NCBI GenBank assembly: GCA_023897205.1
Contig: JAHWDD010000005.1
Location: forward strand, 4,092,001-4,156,000
DNA length: 64,000 bases
Reading direction: 5' to 3'
Source of the DNA: Exophiala sp. HKRS030
Taxonomy: Eukaryota; Ascomycota; Eurotiomycetes; Chaetothyriales; Herpotrichiellaceae
Position numbers and translations under genes: made by a program. Positions 34,481 to 47,277 of the stretch are shown one piece after another. Under the pieces are notes generated by a model. The model was not told where the DNA came from, searched no databases, and saw only the letters and a list, made by a program, of their open reading frames with translations. The stretch's first letter is position 1; every line of letters begins with the position of its first letter.

Positions 34481-37428
34481 ATGAAGCCAGGCAAAAGGAA
34501 GTCTCCTGGTTCCCAACCTACCAGTCGCTCGCCTGTCTCCCTCTCCCCAGATCTACCCTTCTCTATGCGGCCGGCCACCTCTCACCCGACCTCCCACACT
34601 CCTGCTCCTCCAGATCCTGTCCCAAGACGTGTATCCACATCCATTTTGAGGAGAAAGACGGTCCGAGCAGCCACCCCTTCCACCACACCAAGTGCGGCAC
34701 CACAATCTCAATCTCGAGAGAGCTCTCTCAGTAGACATGCCATCCTACCCTTTTGGAACTCAGATAGAGACTCCTCGACTGAACGCAAGGATCCCCGCCC
34801 CACATCCTCATGGCTGAGACGGATATCAAGCATTTCCCGTGGAAGCCACAGCAGTCCAGCGTCGTCCGTCTCCAAACTCGATGATTCTCTACCAAATCCC
34901 AGATCTTCCGTCAGCGATCTGGATCAGCCTAACAAGCTTGTCAAGCGTTCCACCTCCAGAAGACTGCTCGCCACTGATCGTGATACCCCGGCCTTGTTGA
35001 GGCGCCCCGCAACAAGCCATCAACGTTCAGCAACCTTTTCCGGTGCTCCATACACGCGTCCCCTGACAACAGAGTCGGTTCTGGTGGCGGAACAACAACG
35101 CTACGTCCCAGAGTCGTCCACATGGAGACCGTTCTTCGAATCCAGTTACTCCAGGAAGAGGTTCACATCCACTGGCCCACGTGATCCCTCACCACGCACC
35201 ATCTCATGCACTCCACGCCAACCAGCGACCCTCGTCATGGCCGATGTTGTCGAACCCCCGACACCCATCGAACCACGACCTGACCGTGCCTCTGCTTCCC
35301 CAGAACCCCAGTTCGTACCTCCCATCCGTCGGCATAAGATCCGTCGTACTCTGGGCTCCGTCCGGAGAGGTCTACCCCAACGTCACTTTACAGATCCAAT
35401 CGTGAGACTGAACAAAGATGCCGCGTACGGGAATATTGTTGGTCCCAACGGTGGGAGCTCTCAGTTGTCACCTGTCTCGAATTTTTCTGCCTTTGAAGTC
35501 GAAATCCCTCGTGGTACGCCCGTCTTCACGTCTAGTCCACAAATGCACGACCTGTCCCAGCACAAATTTACATTTTCGAATACCATTTCCGCGGCACCGT
35601 CCGATCCAACCACGGCCAGCTCAGACAACGACATGAGAGTCTTCACCGATGATGAGTCAATGGACATGCACAGTGATTCAGCCTATGACACCCTAGCAAC
35701 CAGAGCCACCGTGAGCAGCCATTCAGGCTTCCGGCAGTCCAAGATCGAAACCATTTTTGATGAGGTCCCTCGCTCACCACAATTGCATCACATCTCAGGA
35801 CTGGAAAGCTTGATGGAGAGAACGACGTTACAAGACATTGACATGGACACAGGAAGTGAACACGATGACATCGAGGGTATCGGAATGGGCATCACTGGTC
35901 TGGACGCCAAAAATTTGCAGGGGCTTCTCCTGAACAAGTCTCCACACCCATTCGCCATGCACGGGTCGAGTTCGAAAGCTCGGTTTCGACGCCAGTGCCA
36001 AAACGCAAACACCACAACGACATCGTCTTCAACTCCTCGCCGCCTTCTTTAGATGGCTTCTCACTAAGTAGGCATTTAGAGCCTGATTTGCCTCGAATGA
36101 TGGATGTGGACGACAACACAATAGACGACGAAGGAGATATAGATTGGTCACCTAACATAGACTCGGAGAAGAAGGACAACGCATCAAAGTCACTGGCACC
36201 CCAAGTATCAATCCGATTTGACACCATGTCGGAAGACGAGTTTGACGAGCCCCGTTCTACCAAGAGATCGTCGATTTTCGACTGGTCTGAACATCAAAAG
36301 ATCGGCAGTGATCAACCCAATGGCGTCAGTCCTCGTCCCAAGACAGGTTATGGCAAACAAAACAACAAGGCTGGCCGAAGTCGAGCCTCGGGACGTAAGA
36401 GTAATGCCACGTTACATCTCCGCAGTCAGAGCGTTCCCACCAACCGTGATAGTTTGACGGAAGCTGATCTGCCCTCATCAGCCACCAAGTACGGCACATG
36501 GGCTCTCAGGAGTAAACCTGTCAGCGAAGAATGGAGTGAAGATTTTGTATTTGACGACGCAGATGAGATTGAAGAGCCACTTGAACAAGCTAGTGATGAC
36601 AAGGCTTGGAAACGAGAATCAATTCGCAGTGTCAAGGTTCCTCAATCTATCATTGATCGACAACAGAGTGTGCATATTCAATTCGGGCAGGTTCGAGATT
36701 TTATGCTTCTTGTTGAAGAGCTGAAACGACTACGGGTGCAAGGCATTCATCTTGGACTGGTTGACAGTAATTCTCGACAGCTGTGGGATGACGCCGAGAG
36801 CATAATTGACCTGGCCACAGTAAACGAAGAGGAAGATACATCCTTGCGTCCACCATCGCCTGTGTCATCGGATTTTTTTGGAGATGAGACGCCACCTCAA
36901 ACCAAAACCCTGGAAGAGGATCATACCCGCCTTTTGGATCTTGGCGGCGCAAGGACAATCAATCGACGGTCGATTTCGAGCCCAGGCACGCCTCCATACG
37001 GACGTCCACGTGGAGAAAGCATTCAGACAAAAACTTTTTTACAAACCATCCATGCACATCGTCCCGGGGCAGACATGTCTGGGATGAGCTCCCCTGCTCA
37101 AAATCGGGATAAACTGCCATTCGACACTCAGGATCTAAGAGATCTTGTCATTCGAGCTGGTGTCATCACCCGAGCATTGAAGGAAATTGTACGAAAAGCA
37201 GAAGGGGTGTCATTAAGCCCCGAGAGAGTGTCGTTGTCAAAGTTCTCACATGATCCGGTGTTTCGGCAGATCTTTGATCCACCTGAAGCTTCATCGAGTC
37301 CGACATCAAAGAAACCTGGGCTTCCAAAAAGTCGAAGTGCCAATAGCTACCTTGATGGAGCAGGCACAAATAGCGGACACGAGATTGTCCCATCACTACA
37401 GTTCTCCAACGCTGTAGAGGCAAATTAA
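34481..37428 (+). CDS. Uncharacterised Ser/Pro-rich fungal protein
   Basis: Two long frames join over a 44-base intron (35877-35920, gtatcg...ttgcag), giving 967 residues with the sequence reading naturally through ...DDIEGASPEQVSTP. The first half is largely disordered and basic. It includes RRHKIRRTLGSVRRGLPQR and VEIPRGTPVFTSSPQ. The second half has a helical, probably conserved block (IQFGQVRDFMLLVEELKRL) and DLRDLVIRAGVITRALKEIV near the C-terminus. I recognise no named domain. ATG 34481 follows a CCACCAG. The same frame is open upstream to an acceptor-like CTCCTAG at ~34406 and would add a hydrophobic stretch (LCAIGTVGIAAAGLALG), so an upstream exon is possible. A signalling or cytoskeletal scaffold is conceivable but unsupported. 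Confidence 0.7.
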
Positions 37429-38418
37429 GGGGAATTGGCGACGGATTTCTTATTGTTTTGACATTGTACAGTACGACGGCATGGCGTTCATGACACAATG
37501 TGCAGCGTTGCATAGGGAGGCGCTTTCGCCTGCATTTCTGGATTCGATGGAAACCAACATTGGGATACAGGCAAAAAAGAGTGGACAAGGAAGCTTGTAA
37601 TAATTGGGAAATGAATGGTGATGAATTTCGCACACGAGCTGACCAAAAAGCAACGAAACATTGGAAGATTGTGGGAACTGGAATCAGTATCCTTGAACAC
37701 TTGTTGGGCTTCCCGACCAAGGGTGGACACAAGTATGGGATAGACTAGTGATTGGCATCATGATTGAAAGGATCATTCATGAATTGATTGTTTTGGCTGA
37801 ATGGAAAAACATAGGTCATTGTTCCTATTCTGTATTGCACGGTAGTCACGAGCATTAGGTACTCTATGTATTCGAGCTTGTGAATGAAAGTATCAAGTTC
37901 GTTGGATGTTGTTTATTCCAAGCCTTGTGCTACTGTTCTTTCGAGGGATTCTGTTGCATCAAGTGGTTCTTGTCGCGTTTCACACGTACGGACGCTATGT
38001 TTATGTTGACGTAGAGTGTGCGTGCAATCATATTCCGTTTTGCCGAATCAAGTCGCTAGGCCGGAACCGCAATTGCCATTTTTCCGAAGACTGCACATCT
38101 GCACCTTTGCACCTGCCGTGACCTGAGGCTACACCTGCACTTTAGAGCTCTGGAAAAGTCTTGGCAACCCCATCCCAATTCAGAGGGAACCTCATCAGAG
38201 TCATCGACAACATCATTCACGCTCAAAGAGCTACCGACAACCCGCTCTCCTCCAGTTTAAAACTCTTCCGATATTGGCACAGCTTCTGAAGACCCGGAGT
38301 GACCTTCAGATCAATTGATCCCGCTCGAAGCAACCCACCACGATAGAGGCACTCTTCACTCCCCTCGACCGACCCTCTCAACCCTCGCCTCTTCACAACC
38401 TCAAACAAGACCACAACC
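37429..38418. other. Intergenic region
   Basis: 3' region of the preceding gene and promoter/leader of the complex I subunit gene. No gene or strong element seen; the last ~200 bases are pyrimidine-rich. Confidence 0.45.
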
Positions 38419-38968
38419 ATGCTCTCACGACTCCCACGCCTCGCGGCGCGCTCGACACAACCCCTGACGTCCTCTCTCCGACAGCAACAACCTCTGCAAG
38501 CTCGAACGATCGCCCCCTTCAGACTGGCCAGCTCATCACATTCGGCGGCGCATGAGCTCAAGGGAAGTGACGGTGGCCATGAACATGACGAGCATCACGG
38601 TCATGATGACCATTTCGACCCTCCTGGTGGTTGGCTGTGGGGTATCCGACCTGGAGAGAAAGCTGAGAAGGAAGGTTGGGAACCATTTGCGTATATCTTT
38701 GTTGGCGCTTGGGTTGTAGCTGTTGCTGCTTATACTTTGAAGGAAGATACTTCGTAAGTTTGGCCCATTTGATTTCAGGAATTGAACCCGGTGTCGTGTC
38801 AGATTGAGCATATTCTTGGACTATGTTGATCTTTCACGCCTGGTCCAAAGATGCCAAAATGTGGACATACGTCACTAATACCTTCTTCTCTCTAGAATAC
38901 AAACATGGGCACTAGAGGAAGCCAGAAGACGACTGGAAAAGGAAGGTTTCTACGATGAGTCAAAGTAG
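38419..38968 (+). CDS. NADH:ubiquinone oxidoreductase ESSS-type subunit (NDUFB11 homologue)
   Basis: Exon 1 is 38419-38753, the intron 38754-38895 (gtaagt...ctctag) and exon 2 38896-38968, giving 135 residues. The N-terminus (MLSRLPRLAARSTQ, Arg/Ser-rich, no acids) looks like a mitochondrial targeting sequence. A His/Asp-rich patch follows (residues 54-65), then PPGGWLWG (68-75), GWEPF, and one membrane segment (~89-106). The C-terminal tail WALEEARRRLEKEGF is charged. PPGGWLxG followed by a single membrane helix is typical of the ESSS accessory subunit of respiratory complex I (membrane arm). The His-rich insert is variable in this family. Family assignment is fairly sure; no catalytic role is expected. 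Confidence 0.8.
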
Positions 38969-39659
38969 ATTCTCTTGTCTAATGGGAAGACAATGATTTG
39001 AAGTTTTGACAATATAAACTCTGCCATTGAATTGCGGAGATATCGAAGATGGTCACTTGACTTACAAGTCACGATATCCGTCAGGCGTTTGGGGTCAATT
39101 TTTATCCATGCAAATCATCAGAATTCCAATACATTCTTTGCACATAGTGTTGCGGGAAAGGTACTGCAAATCGGTGTGACTGAGTTGGGGTGAAATGGAG
39201 ATTTAGACAAGCAAGACAAAACACTCAACATAGAAAGCAAGCTGACTGAGACGCAACGTACAGTCGGTCTTCTGAGAAATGCCATGGAGACTAGTCCAAA
39301 TTTACTTTGGAGATGAATCCCATCTTCTTCATTCTAGTCTGTCTATTCATCTTGTACATATGGAATTCACGAAATTATAACCCACAACCTCACTCCTTTA
39401 CCCTTCTGCACACGTCTCTGCTCTTCACTATCTATTATTTCATACGATAGAGGAATATAACCATTACCTCAATACCCTTCCTTCTCGTACCCTCCCTAGT
39501 CCTAGTCCCCCCGTATACTCCCAAGTCCCAAGTCATAATGTTCTTCTCCCTCACAATACTCAGTCAGTAAGAGGAGTAACCTAGCCTACACTTAGCCACG
39601 TAGCCACAGTACAGAGTACAGTAAGTAACTACTAACTAGTCAACCTAATATCAACTCTC

Positions 39660-39770
39660 CTACTCCCTCCTCCCTCCTCCTCCCTCCTCCTCCCTCCTCC
39701 CTCCTCCTCCCTCCTTCTCTCTCCTTCTCCCTCCTCCTCCCTCCTCCTCCCTCCTTCTCTCTCCTTCTCC
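39660..39770. repeat. Pyrimidine minisatellite (CTCCTCCCTC units)
   Basis: Repeated 9-12 base CTCCTCCCTCC and CTTCTCTCT blocks; almost pure C/T on the + strand. Confidence 0.85.
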
Positions 39771-40282
39771 TACACACAACGACAACGACTTTAACTCTGA
39801 AAGGGAGTAGAAGGAAGGAAGGAAGTCATCTACTCCTCCGCCTACAGTACTAAGTAGTTCGTAAAACCGGCCTAACTAACTAAGTCAGACTCTAGTTAGA
39901 TATATTATATATTATATATCATAGAGTAGAGTAGAAAGCTATAGGACTGCTTTTTCTCGGTTCTTCTCCTTTTTTCCCCTTGGCTTCCTCTGTCTACTTT
40001 TCCCTCTCTTTCCTCGTCTCTCCTCTCCTCGAGGCTTTTCACCTCTTCTCCGTCCCTCCGTCCGCTATACGCCTTTCTTCTTATATACATAGATGTTTAA
40101 AAGCTACTACTTAACTAGGTATGTATGTATGTATGTATGTATATAGCTTGACTATCCGCGTTGACTCAATAGTAGCCTGGAGGATCCGCACCTCGGAGTT
40201 AGAGTCGTGCTTTTGACTTCGTAGAGCCCCGGGGATCTCGCTCCTGGCTGGCTGGCTTGCTAGCGGGGTTAGAAGGACTGCT

Positions 40283-40283
40283 G

Positions 40284-40329
<46 letters not shown>
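40283..40329. repeat. CTAA tetranucleotide repeat
   Basis: About 12 perfect CTAA units. It resembles neither TTAGGG telomeric repeat nor transposon ends. Confidence 0.95.
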
Positions 40330-41181
40330 TGGCCATGTGATATCTCTCCGTATATACAGGAACTTATGTACCTAAGGCTAGATATTCGTGACAGGCGTTT
40401 AAAGGGGGGGTGTTTTATTATTATCTATCCATGGAAACCAACCGTAAAAGGTAGGTCCACCTTCACTCCCCATAGTGGGTGTGGTGTTTGCGCTTTCACT
40501 GTTTGACGAGGAAGCACAGGGGGGATGATGATGATGATGACGATGATGATGGGTGCAGTGTGGTGGAACTCTGGGAAGCAAGGTATGCAGCATGAGCCAA
40601 CCTTGCCGTTTACGCGGGATGATTACTCTTGGTACATAGATAACAGGGGAAACTAAATAGTTGGATCTATCATCTATGTACAAGTAGGCCAATGGTTGTG
40701 GGAAGGGGCGGAGTTAGTTTTATTGATTTTTCAATCGATGTCACTTTTGGTGCTGGTGTTGGTGTTGGTTTTCATGTCGGTGTACAACGCAACAAACATC
40801 GCTCCGATCTTTCCCATATCCACACTGTCCAGTGGATGATCAGTGATATATCGTCAAGCGCGGGGCATGTTCATGCTGTAGATGGTAGACCTGACAAGGA
40901 GTCGATCGAGTCGCTATCTATCTAGTCTACCACAGCTAGGGTCGTTTGAAATCGAGATTTACCGAGTCGACATGCGGCCAGGGAGGCAGGGAATGCTTCT
41001 CGGCAGCGAGACGGTAAAGACTTGAATGTTCCTGGTCCATCGCCTGACAGTGGCACTTCTTTGCCTTTTGACTCGTTGTCCATGGAACTGGAAGAAAGAC
41101 CTGAGAGCATAGTCGTGTGTGCGTGGTTCTGCAAAAATTCCTGTCATGTCGTCTGGACCTCTACCAGGGCGGGTTGTGCTT

Positions 41182-43172
41182 CTAGTTGAGTTTCTTCTCG
41201 ATACATTCGATTCTGAGACGAGGTTAGTCAATTGATGGTCGGGGAGAAGCAGCTGGGGTTCAGGAAGAATCTCACCCGTGATTGTCCTTGAGTTCTTTCA
41301 TCAATGGCTTGTTGAGGCCTGGGTGGACTGGTGCAAGGAGACCTTTTTCGGAGATGGTGCCGTTCAGCACTTGTTTAACAGCTGTTTAGGGTCACACGGT
41401 TAGTATATCTTCTTCGAAGCCGCAATGATGTTGGGATGGGCCAGATGGGTTAGCATGTGAGATTTAGAGAGAGAGTTGAGGTTTGATCACTCCAAAACGT
41501 GCATATCTTGACTTCTCCAGATAGTATCAATTGGGGGAAAGGAGAGAGTGGTAACATGGGGTTGACTTGCCTACTCCACAAGGAATACCGACTAACTTGG
41601 CCATTGCTGAATAACCACCGCTGCCAATTGGCGCGCCGTATTCGCAAAGGGTAGAAGTTATCGTGTCCTTGCTGCCGTCTTTGTTCTCGACCTCGAAGTA
41701 ATGTTGGAGGAACTATAGAAGCCATATGTTAGAGCCATATGATTTAGAGGAGGCGGAGACCGGTCTGTACATACCACTAGATCACGTTCACCTTCCTCAT
41801 ACGCCATCTTCTCCTCGAGAGTAGCACATAGCGTATCCAATGGATTTCCTTTAGGAGTGATCTTTTTATCCGAGAAAATACCGACTGTGATATAATATCA
41901 GTGGCTGCCAAGTTGGCGTTTATCAGACCTTCTGGTTACTTACGCCATTTAAGACCTGCAACCAGTTGATTCTTCTCCTCGGTGGTCTTGAATGCCGTCT
42001 TTGAAGAGATTGCCCACAACAGATCACTTTCACTTGAAGAAGTGGCGCCGAGGATCTTTTTGGTGGCTTCTTTCCAAGGGATGGCCTCCTTTAGGAAATC
42101 TTGCTCGTCATCCCGGAGGAAGCCAATGTCGACGAGGACTTTGACAAATTCGGGGAAACCGGCGTAACGAAGGGTTCCACGAACCACTGTTTGGGCTTCG
42201 GGGATGTTGTACCTGGAGGGAAATTAGGGATTCGTGTGTCAGTTGAGAGACCTGTGCGCCTACCGCTCAAGATAACCTGTGCTGTCTCGATTGCCGTAGG
42301 CGACAAAGTTAAAACCAATGAAACCTGTATGATATGGCTTGGCTGTTCCCATTAGGTCCTCGCCCTTGATATTCACCTCTTTGCCGCCCTCGATGTATTT
42401 GGCATTGTTCTTCAACGCTAATAGAACACCACGGCTGCTCCAGCTGAACTTGTATCCTGAGCGAGGTTAGCAACCGATCGTGAAGACGCGACCATCGGTG
42501 TTGTACCTAGAGGATTGTCCGAGTCTGAACGAGTATTAGCTTCAATTGTCTATACAGATGCTCAACATGGTCATACTCTCTGGTGCGGGTAAACCACCGC
42601 AAAAGCTTCTGAAAGTACGGATAGACCCTCCTTCTTTATGAACTCGATCGATTACATCAACAGCGTAAAGGTGGTCAATACTTGATAAGGAGTCGGTCAG
42701 TGGAAGGCTGGCATGGGGCGGCTAGGTCAGAAAGCATACCCAGGATCGAGCTGCCGTTTGATCAGTATATTTGGACATAGAATCATGGACCGCTTTGACT
42801 CACTCCGATCTCGTTCATGACAGTAATTCCGGCAGCCTTGATCTCTTCTTCGAGTTCCTGCATGGCGGGGGAAATGTACGAAGTAGTGACAACATGTTTC
42901 TTAGCTTTGATGGCAGCCTTGACCACAGCAACATGGTACGTATAAGGGATCAGAGAGATAGTGACATCGTGTTGAGCTACGGCGTCTTCCAGGGCTGAGG
43001 TATCGTTTACATCGAGGCTGATTGCTTTGGTGTTGGGAAAGCCACCAGCGAGGGTCTGGGCCGATGCCAGAGTACGACAAGCGACAGTGACATGTACGCC
43101 GGAATTGGCCAGGAAGTCGACGGTAGGCGTGGCGACAAAGCCGGAGCCGAGCAGGAGGGCGGATTGTGGCAT
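41182..43172 (-). CDS. lys9: Saccharopine reductase (NADP+, L-glutamate-forming), lysine biosynthesis
   Basis: Ten exons: 43172-42804, 42750-42740, 42680-42577, 42524-42507, 42456-42264, 42212-41944, 41884-41775, 41712-41571, 41381-41276 and 41212-41182. They sum to exactly 451 codons (450 residues, the usual Lys9 length). The N-terminus is a Rossmann fold with LLLGSGFVATPTVDFL. ITVMNEIGLDPGIDHLYAVD and [27 protein letters not shown] follow and are diagnostic of saccharopine reductase. It condenses aminoadipate semialdehyde with glutamate using NADPH, the penultimate step of fungal lysine synthesis. Two micro-exons (11 and 18 bases) encode LDPG and NSDNPL. The eighth intron (41382-41570) uses a GC-AG pair (donor gcaagt), the only choice that keeps CGVAVKQVLNGT in frame. 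The C-terminus ends IECIEKKLN. Call very secure. Confidence 0.95.
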
Positions 43173-44210
43173 TGTTGGATATGTATGAGGGTGTGCCTTG
43201 GGAAAACAGTCACAACGGACGGGTTGACAATAACATTGCGCAGTCGCCGTCACCGTCGGTTATGGAGGGGCTTAAATTTTTTTAATCGGCCAAAATTAAG
43301 GTTTGTGTGCCCCGCGTGGTATTGACGGAGTATTCCTCAATGTGATAAGATATCGTTCCCCTCACCATGGACGGAATAGTCCCTGGTTACGCCAGGGGTA
43401 TGATAAGTTTCAGGAAAATGTGACCCTTTGCAATCACCTTGTGTTATTGTGTCATTCAACTGTATTTATCTATCCCTAGGTATGTGGCGCGGTATTGCTC
43501 TGGGCTAAGTTTCCATCTCATGATCAGGAGATCAGTGCTTTTCTCTAGCTAAACAATGACGCTTGCCATGGATAGCATGGACCTCCCTGAAGGTGATCAG
43601 TTTTGTTCATGTAATGGTAACGAGACTGAGGCAGATTTCCCATTTGAAATGCTTTTCCTTACCCTCGGACAAAAGATAATGATCTAGATCGGACAGTTCA
43701 TGTCGTGTTCTGGAACAGGACAGACTGCAGGCCAAATGGGCTCTCAGAAGATTTATGAGGTATCTGTCGAATCTGCTGGATGAGCGGATGTGTATACAAC
43801 CCGAATCAGTGCCAGCTGTTTGTGTGGAATTGTGTTCCGTGCGTGGAATAATTTTGTAGAGTTGTTCTCTTACACAAAGACATCGAGAGGTTGGTTCTGG
43901 GGATAGATCACTGACACCCAGTCAGGGAACCAGTTCCCATCATTTCAAAAAGTGGTCATTTCCTGTTCCAACATATTCAGCATGATCCGGGGAATCCTTA
44001 TTCTGATAAGGCCTTCTGGTGAATATTGACTCGAACATACTCCGACGCCACCTCTTCTACGACGGCCAGTCGATAAAGACGCATCTATGCAGGTGCATAC
44101 AGATTGCTGCCTTTCAAGTTCGGGATCTTCAGTGTGACTCTGCGTTTTGGTCCCTCACCCCGATCTTGAGAAAGAAATTTGTTGATCGTGTCGCAGATCA
44201 TGTGTCATTT
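43173..44210. other. Intergenic region between LYS9 and the GH36 gene
   Basis: Holds the LYS9 promoter and the 3' end of the GH36 gene. No gene supported. No TGACTC-type Gcn4/CpcA site was picked out with confidence. Confidence 0.4.
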
Positions 44211-47200
44211 TCACGGCAGGAATATTTCCACACCAACTTCATTACTCCAACCTGGATCAAGCTTGTTCTCTTCCCAAGCCTTAGCAACATCGATCTCCAA
44301 TAGGCCGCTGCTATCCAGTCCTTGATCGTTGTTGAATATGACAGTATGTTGAGGAATTGGTCGTCCTTGTATCAGGACGAACAAATCTTCCACCTTTCGT
44401 TTTTTAGCATCAGAGAGCCAGAGTCCCAGAACGCCCAATGCTTTCAGCTGAACATGAATTCTAAGTCGCTTCCCTGCTTGACCTGAGATCTTTTCTGTTT
44501 CGATTTCGGCCAAACTGAATTTGGAATCAATAATTGCCGCTGCTCCTGTGAATTTACCAAGAAGACCAATGACCGCAAGGTCAAGAGTTCCACTCGTTAC
44601 CGGTAATCGGAATGTATGAACTGGTAGCGCTGTCCAGATATCATAGCCTCGGATGGGTAATATGCCTTGCAGCAAATTATCTGGCCGGATGGGATCTGTT
44701 GGCTGAATCGGTGGACTAATACGTTTCGATGTATGCGATCGAACTATCCATCTCCTCTTTTTCTCTGATTCATCAACTGGAGCATTGACGCCCGGGAACT
44801 TTTGGATGGGGATAATGAAGCTCGCTTCTGAGTCTGCAATATTGAATACACCAAGAATGCCGGCGCCTACGTCAGATCTCCCATCGTATACACCAATCTT
44901 CAAGATGGCTTTCTCCTCGTAATTATCGTACACACCCATAGTCTTGCCAACAGTACTTGGACGGAGGATCACCGTTTGACCTCTTGGGTTCATCGCAGTC
45001 ATCTGATGAATGAGGTCGATATCATGCTCACCAGGCGTATCTGTAATGTAGATGGGACCACCAGACAAGCTTCTCGCAGCAGCATGAAACCCGCTGTAGG
45101 GATGGCTAGACTGAAACATGTCCCAGTCTGGAAGCACGTTCAAATGCTGAACGAACAAGGCATTGTGGGCGTTGGCAAATACATGCCAAGCGTGAGAAGT
45201 TGGCACATCCGGGAAAAAGTCATCACTATTTCGTAAGAGAATCCTTGGAGTTGTTGTAGGCAGAAAACTGTGGAACAGGATTTGCGGGATCATAGACATA
45301 CAAGAAATAGCTTTGCCAGAAAGATGCCGAAGATGTGCCTGAGTCCAAGCTGACTGGTATGTGTTGGTGAAAGATTGTCGATCTGGAGTATTTGCAAGTA
45401 GATCAAGAGCGAATTGTACGTCGGTTTTGACACCAGTAACTCCGACGCTTGACAGGAAGCGATAAAAGTCGTCATATAGCCTATGGATGTCGTCCGGATG
45501 TACCACAACCCGTCGGCCAGCCATTGGCGTCCCTTCGCGAAAATCGACCTCGATCGTTTTGTAGTTCTTTGCAATCTCTCCATCTGGTGAGATCCCACCC
45601 CAATATCCCAAAAGAGCATGCCAAACAGCAATGTCACGAATCGCAGGATGAGTTTGACGGATTTTGGCTACCGCTGCTTTTAGGCCCTCAGGGAATCCCA
45701 GTGGGTTGGCCTCAAATGATTTCCATCCACGATGAAATTGAGACGTTGTTCCTTGCGTACCGTCTAGACTTTGCCAGTTGTCATCAATTATCAGCGTTGC
45801 AATGTTGATGTTATTTTTGGCCAGAGAGTCGAGACCGGCCATGATCTTCTCCGCGTTCAGATCTTGGCCGAGTGAGTTCCAGGTACAATAGGCCAGGCCG
45901 TCGTACCAAGACTCCAGCCAGCTCGCGTGCACACCATTGGTCTTTTCAGTCTCTTGGTGATGTGATGCAGGTACTATGTCTGAGTTTGGTGACTCGGTTC
46001 GAATGTGTTCGGGTATACCCTCAAGCACCTCTCTATAGGCTGACGATTGTCGCACCTGTTTGCGGGCTTCATACATGACGGCAGCATTTGCAACCTCGAA
46101 TTTCCATGCGGTGGCAGCCAGAATGCGGAACTTGCGATCTTTGCCCGAATCGTTGCGCGCTTCAACGATAATCTCGCCTGCCTCTGTGGATCGAAACTGA
46201 GTAAGAACATCATCGACTCCGTTAATTGCGAGAACAACAACGTGGAGGCCATCTGTGCGAAGGAATGAGAGAAGAATCGCAGGCTCTTCTAAACGGAGAT
46301 GAGCCCTTCCATGTCGAGGGGCAAGCCATGGTTCCCATATGCGTACCAGTGCTAGCCAACGGGACGTTTGTAACACACGACCAAGAAGTAGACGTTGTAA
46401 GGAAGCATTTCCGTGCTCCGGGACTGGAATAGGTTGGGCGGACTCGGATAGGTATAAACGGGCTTCGGGTGCGTCGCTGGGGATCTTCCTTGACACCCAT
46501 CCTTCTTTGATATCAATTGGAGAGGCACCGAGGAAGTTGGGGTCCAGAGGTGGCTGTAAAATTAGCTCACCGTCCTGGATGCCAAAATTGTGGAATACCC
46601 ATGACCATTCCGAGTCCGGATTGATACGATACCGCACGGTAAAAGGTACTCGCCTGCCTTTGTAAACTTTATCGTGGGATCTATACGGGCTCTCAAGCTG
46701 TCCAGAGAAGGTATAGCGATATGTCGATTTATTTGCATTTTCGCAGAGAACACTTGGAGTATGACCTACTAATTCGAGATCAAGTGCTTGCCAAGGGCCT
46801 TGGTACCAGAGTAACTGCCATAATCATACCAGATAGAGACCTCCCACGGTGTTTCTGGTAATGATTTTGATGACTCGAGCACGACTGTAAAATTAAACTG
46901 GTTATGTCAGCATGGGAGATCTTCGTTGTTGTTGTAGGTGCGGCGAAAGTGCCGTGAAAGAGTATCGCGCGGGAGGGCAAGGTGCGTGAGAGGAGTGGGT
47001 CCGACCCGAATCCCAGGCTCGTGCAATCAGGTCACCCAGTTCCTTCTCACAGTCACACAAGGCCAAAGATTGCCACAAATTTCTGGCGACCACTATGTGA
47101 TGGATCACTGTCACATTGTCGCCGCCATTTTAAAGGACAGATAGTGGAGCGAAGCGGTTGAGGACGGCAGATAAGCATGCAAGAAATGAAAGGTCGACTT

Positions 47201-47277
47201 ACTGCTTCTCGAGTCGGGGGAATAGTAGTTACTTGCGCCAGTGGTGGAAAGGTGGCTAAGTGCGCAAATAGGGCCAT
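44211..47277 (-). CDS. Raffinose synthase / Sip1-like GH36 family protein (5' end frame-broken)
   Basis: Main exon frame from ~46795 to the stop at 44211. It contains the Sip1/raffinose-synthase core: SWYDGLAYCTWNSLGQDL (residues ~350), IDDNWQSLDG, FPEGLKAAVAKI, IAVWHALLGYWGG, GVTGVKTDVQ (KxD with the candidate nucleophile Asp) and SSHPYSGFHAAARSLSGGPIYITD. By family these act on alpha-galactosides; substrate cannot be read from sequence. The frame is open well upstream of the first possible start (GLALDLELVGHTP-like region). An N-terminal exon at 47277-47203 (MALFAHLATFPPLAQVT, donor gtaagt) and an exon start at 46884 (VLESSKSLPETPWEVSIWY) fit the family, but the joins are each off by one base (near 46797, and at the acceptor 46884). 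With both repaired the protein is 916 residues. No signal peptide seen. Confidence 0.8.

Larger units (their letters stand above)
38969..41181. other. Intergenic region rich in simple repeats
   Basis: 2.2 kb between convergent genes. It includes CCTCCTCC/CTTCTCT repeats (39660-39770), a CTAA tetranucleotide run (40283-40329), TATG units near 40120-40140, and GATGAT units at ~40525-40550. No gene supported. Confidence 0.55.

Noticed and set aside
40283..40329. CTAA repeat as an interstitial telomere
   Set aside because: Fungal telomeres are TTAGGG-type; this is a simple tetranucleotide repeat.
46562..46753. Separate minus-strand gene overlapping the GH36 start
   Set aside because: It is the other frame of the GH36 N-terminal coding sequence.
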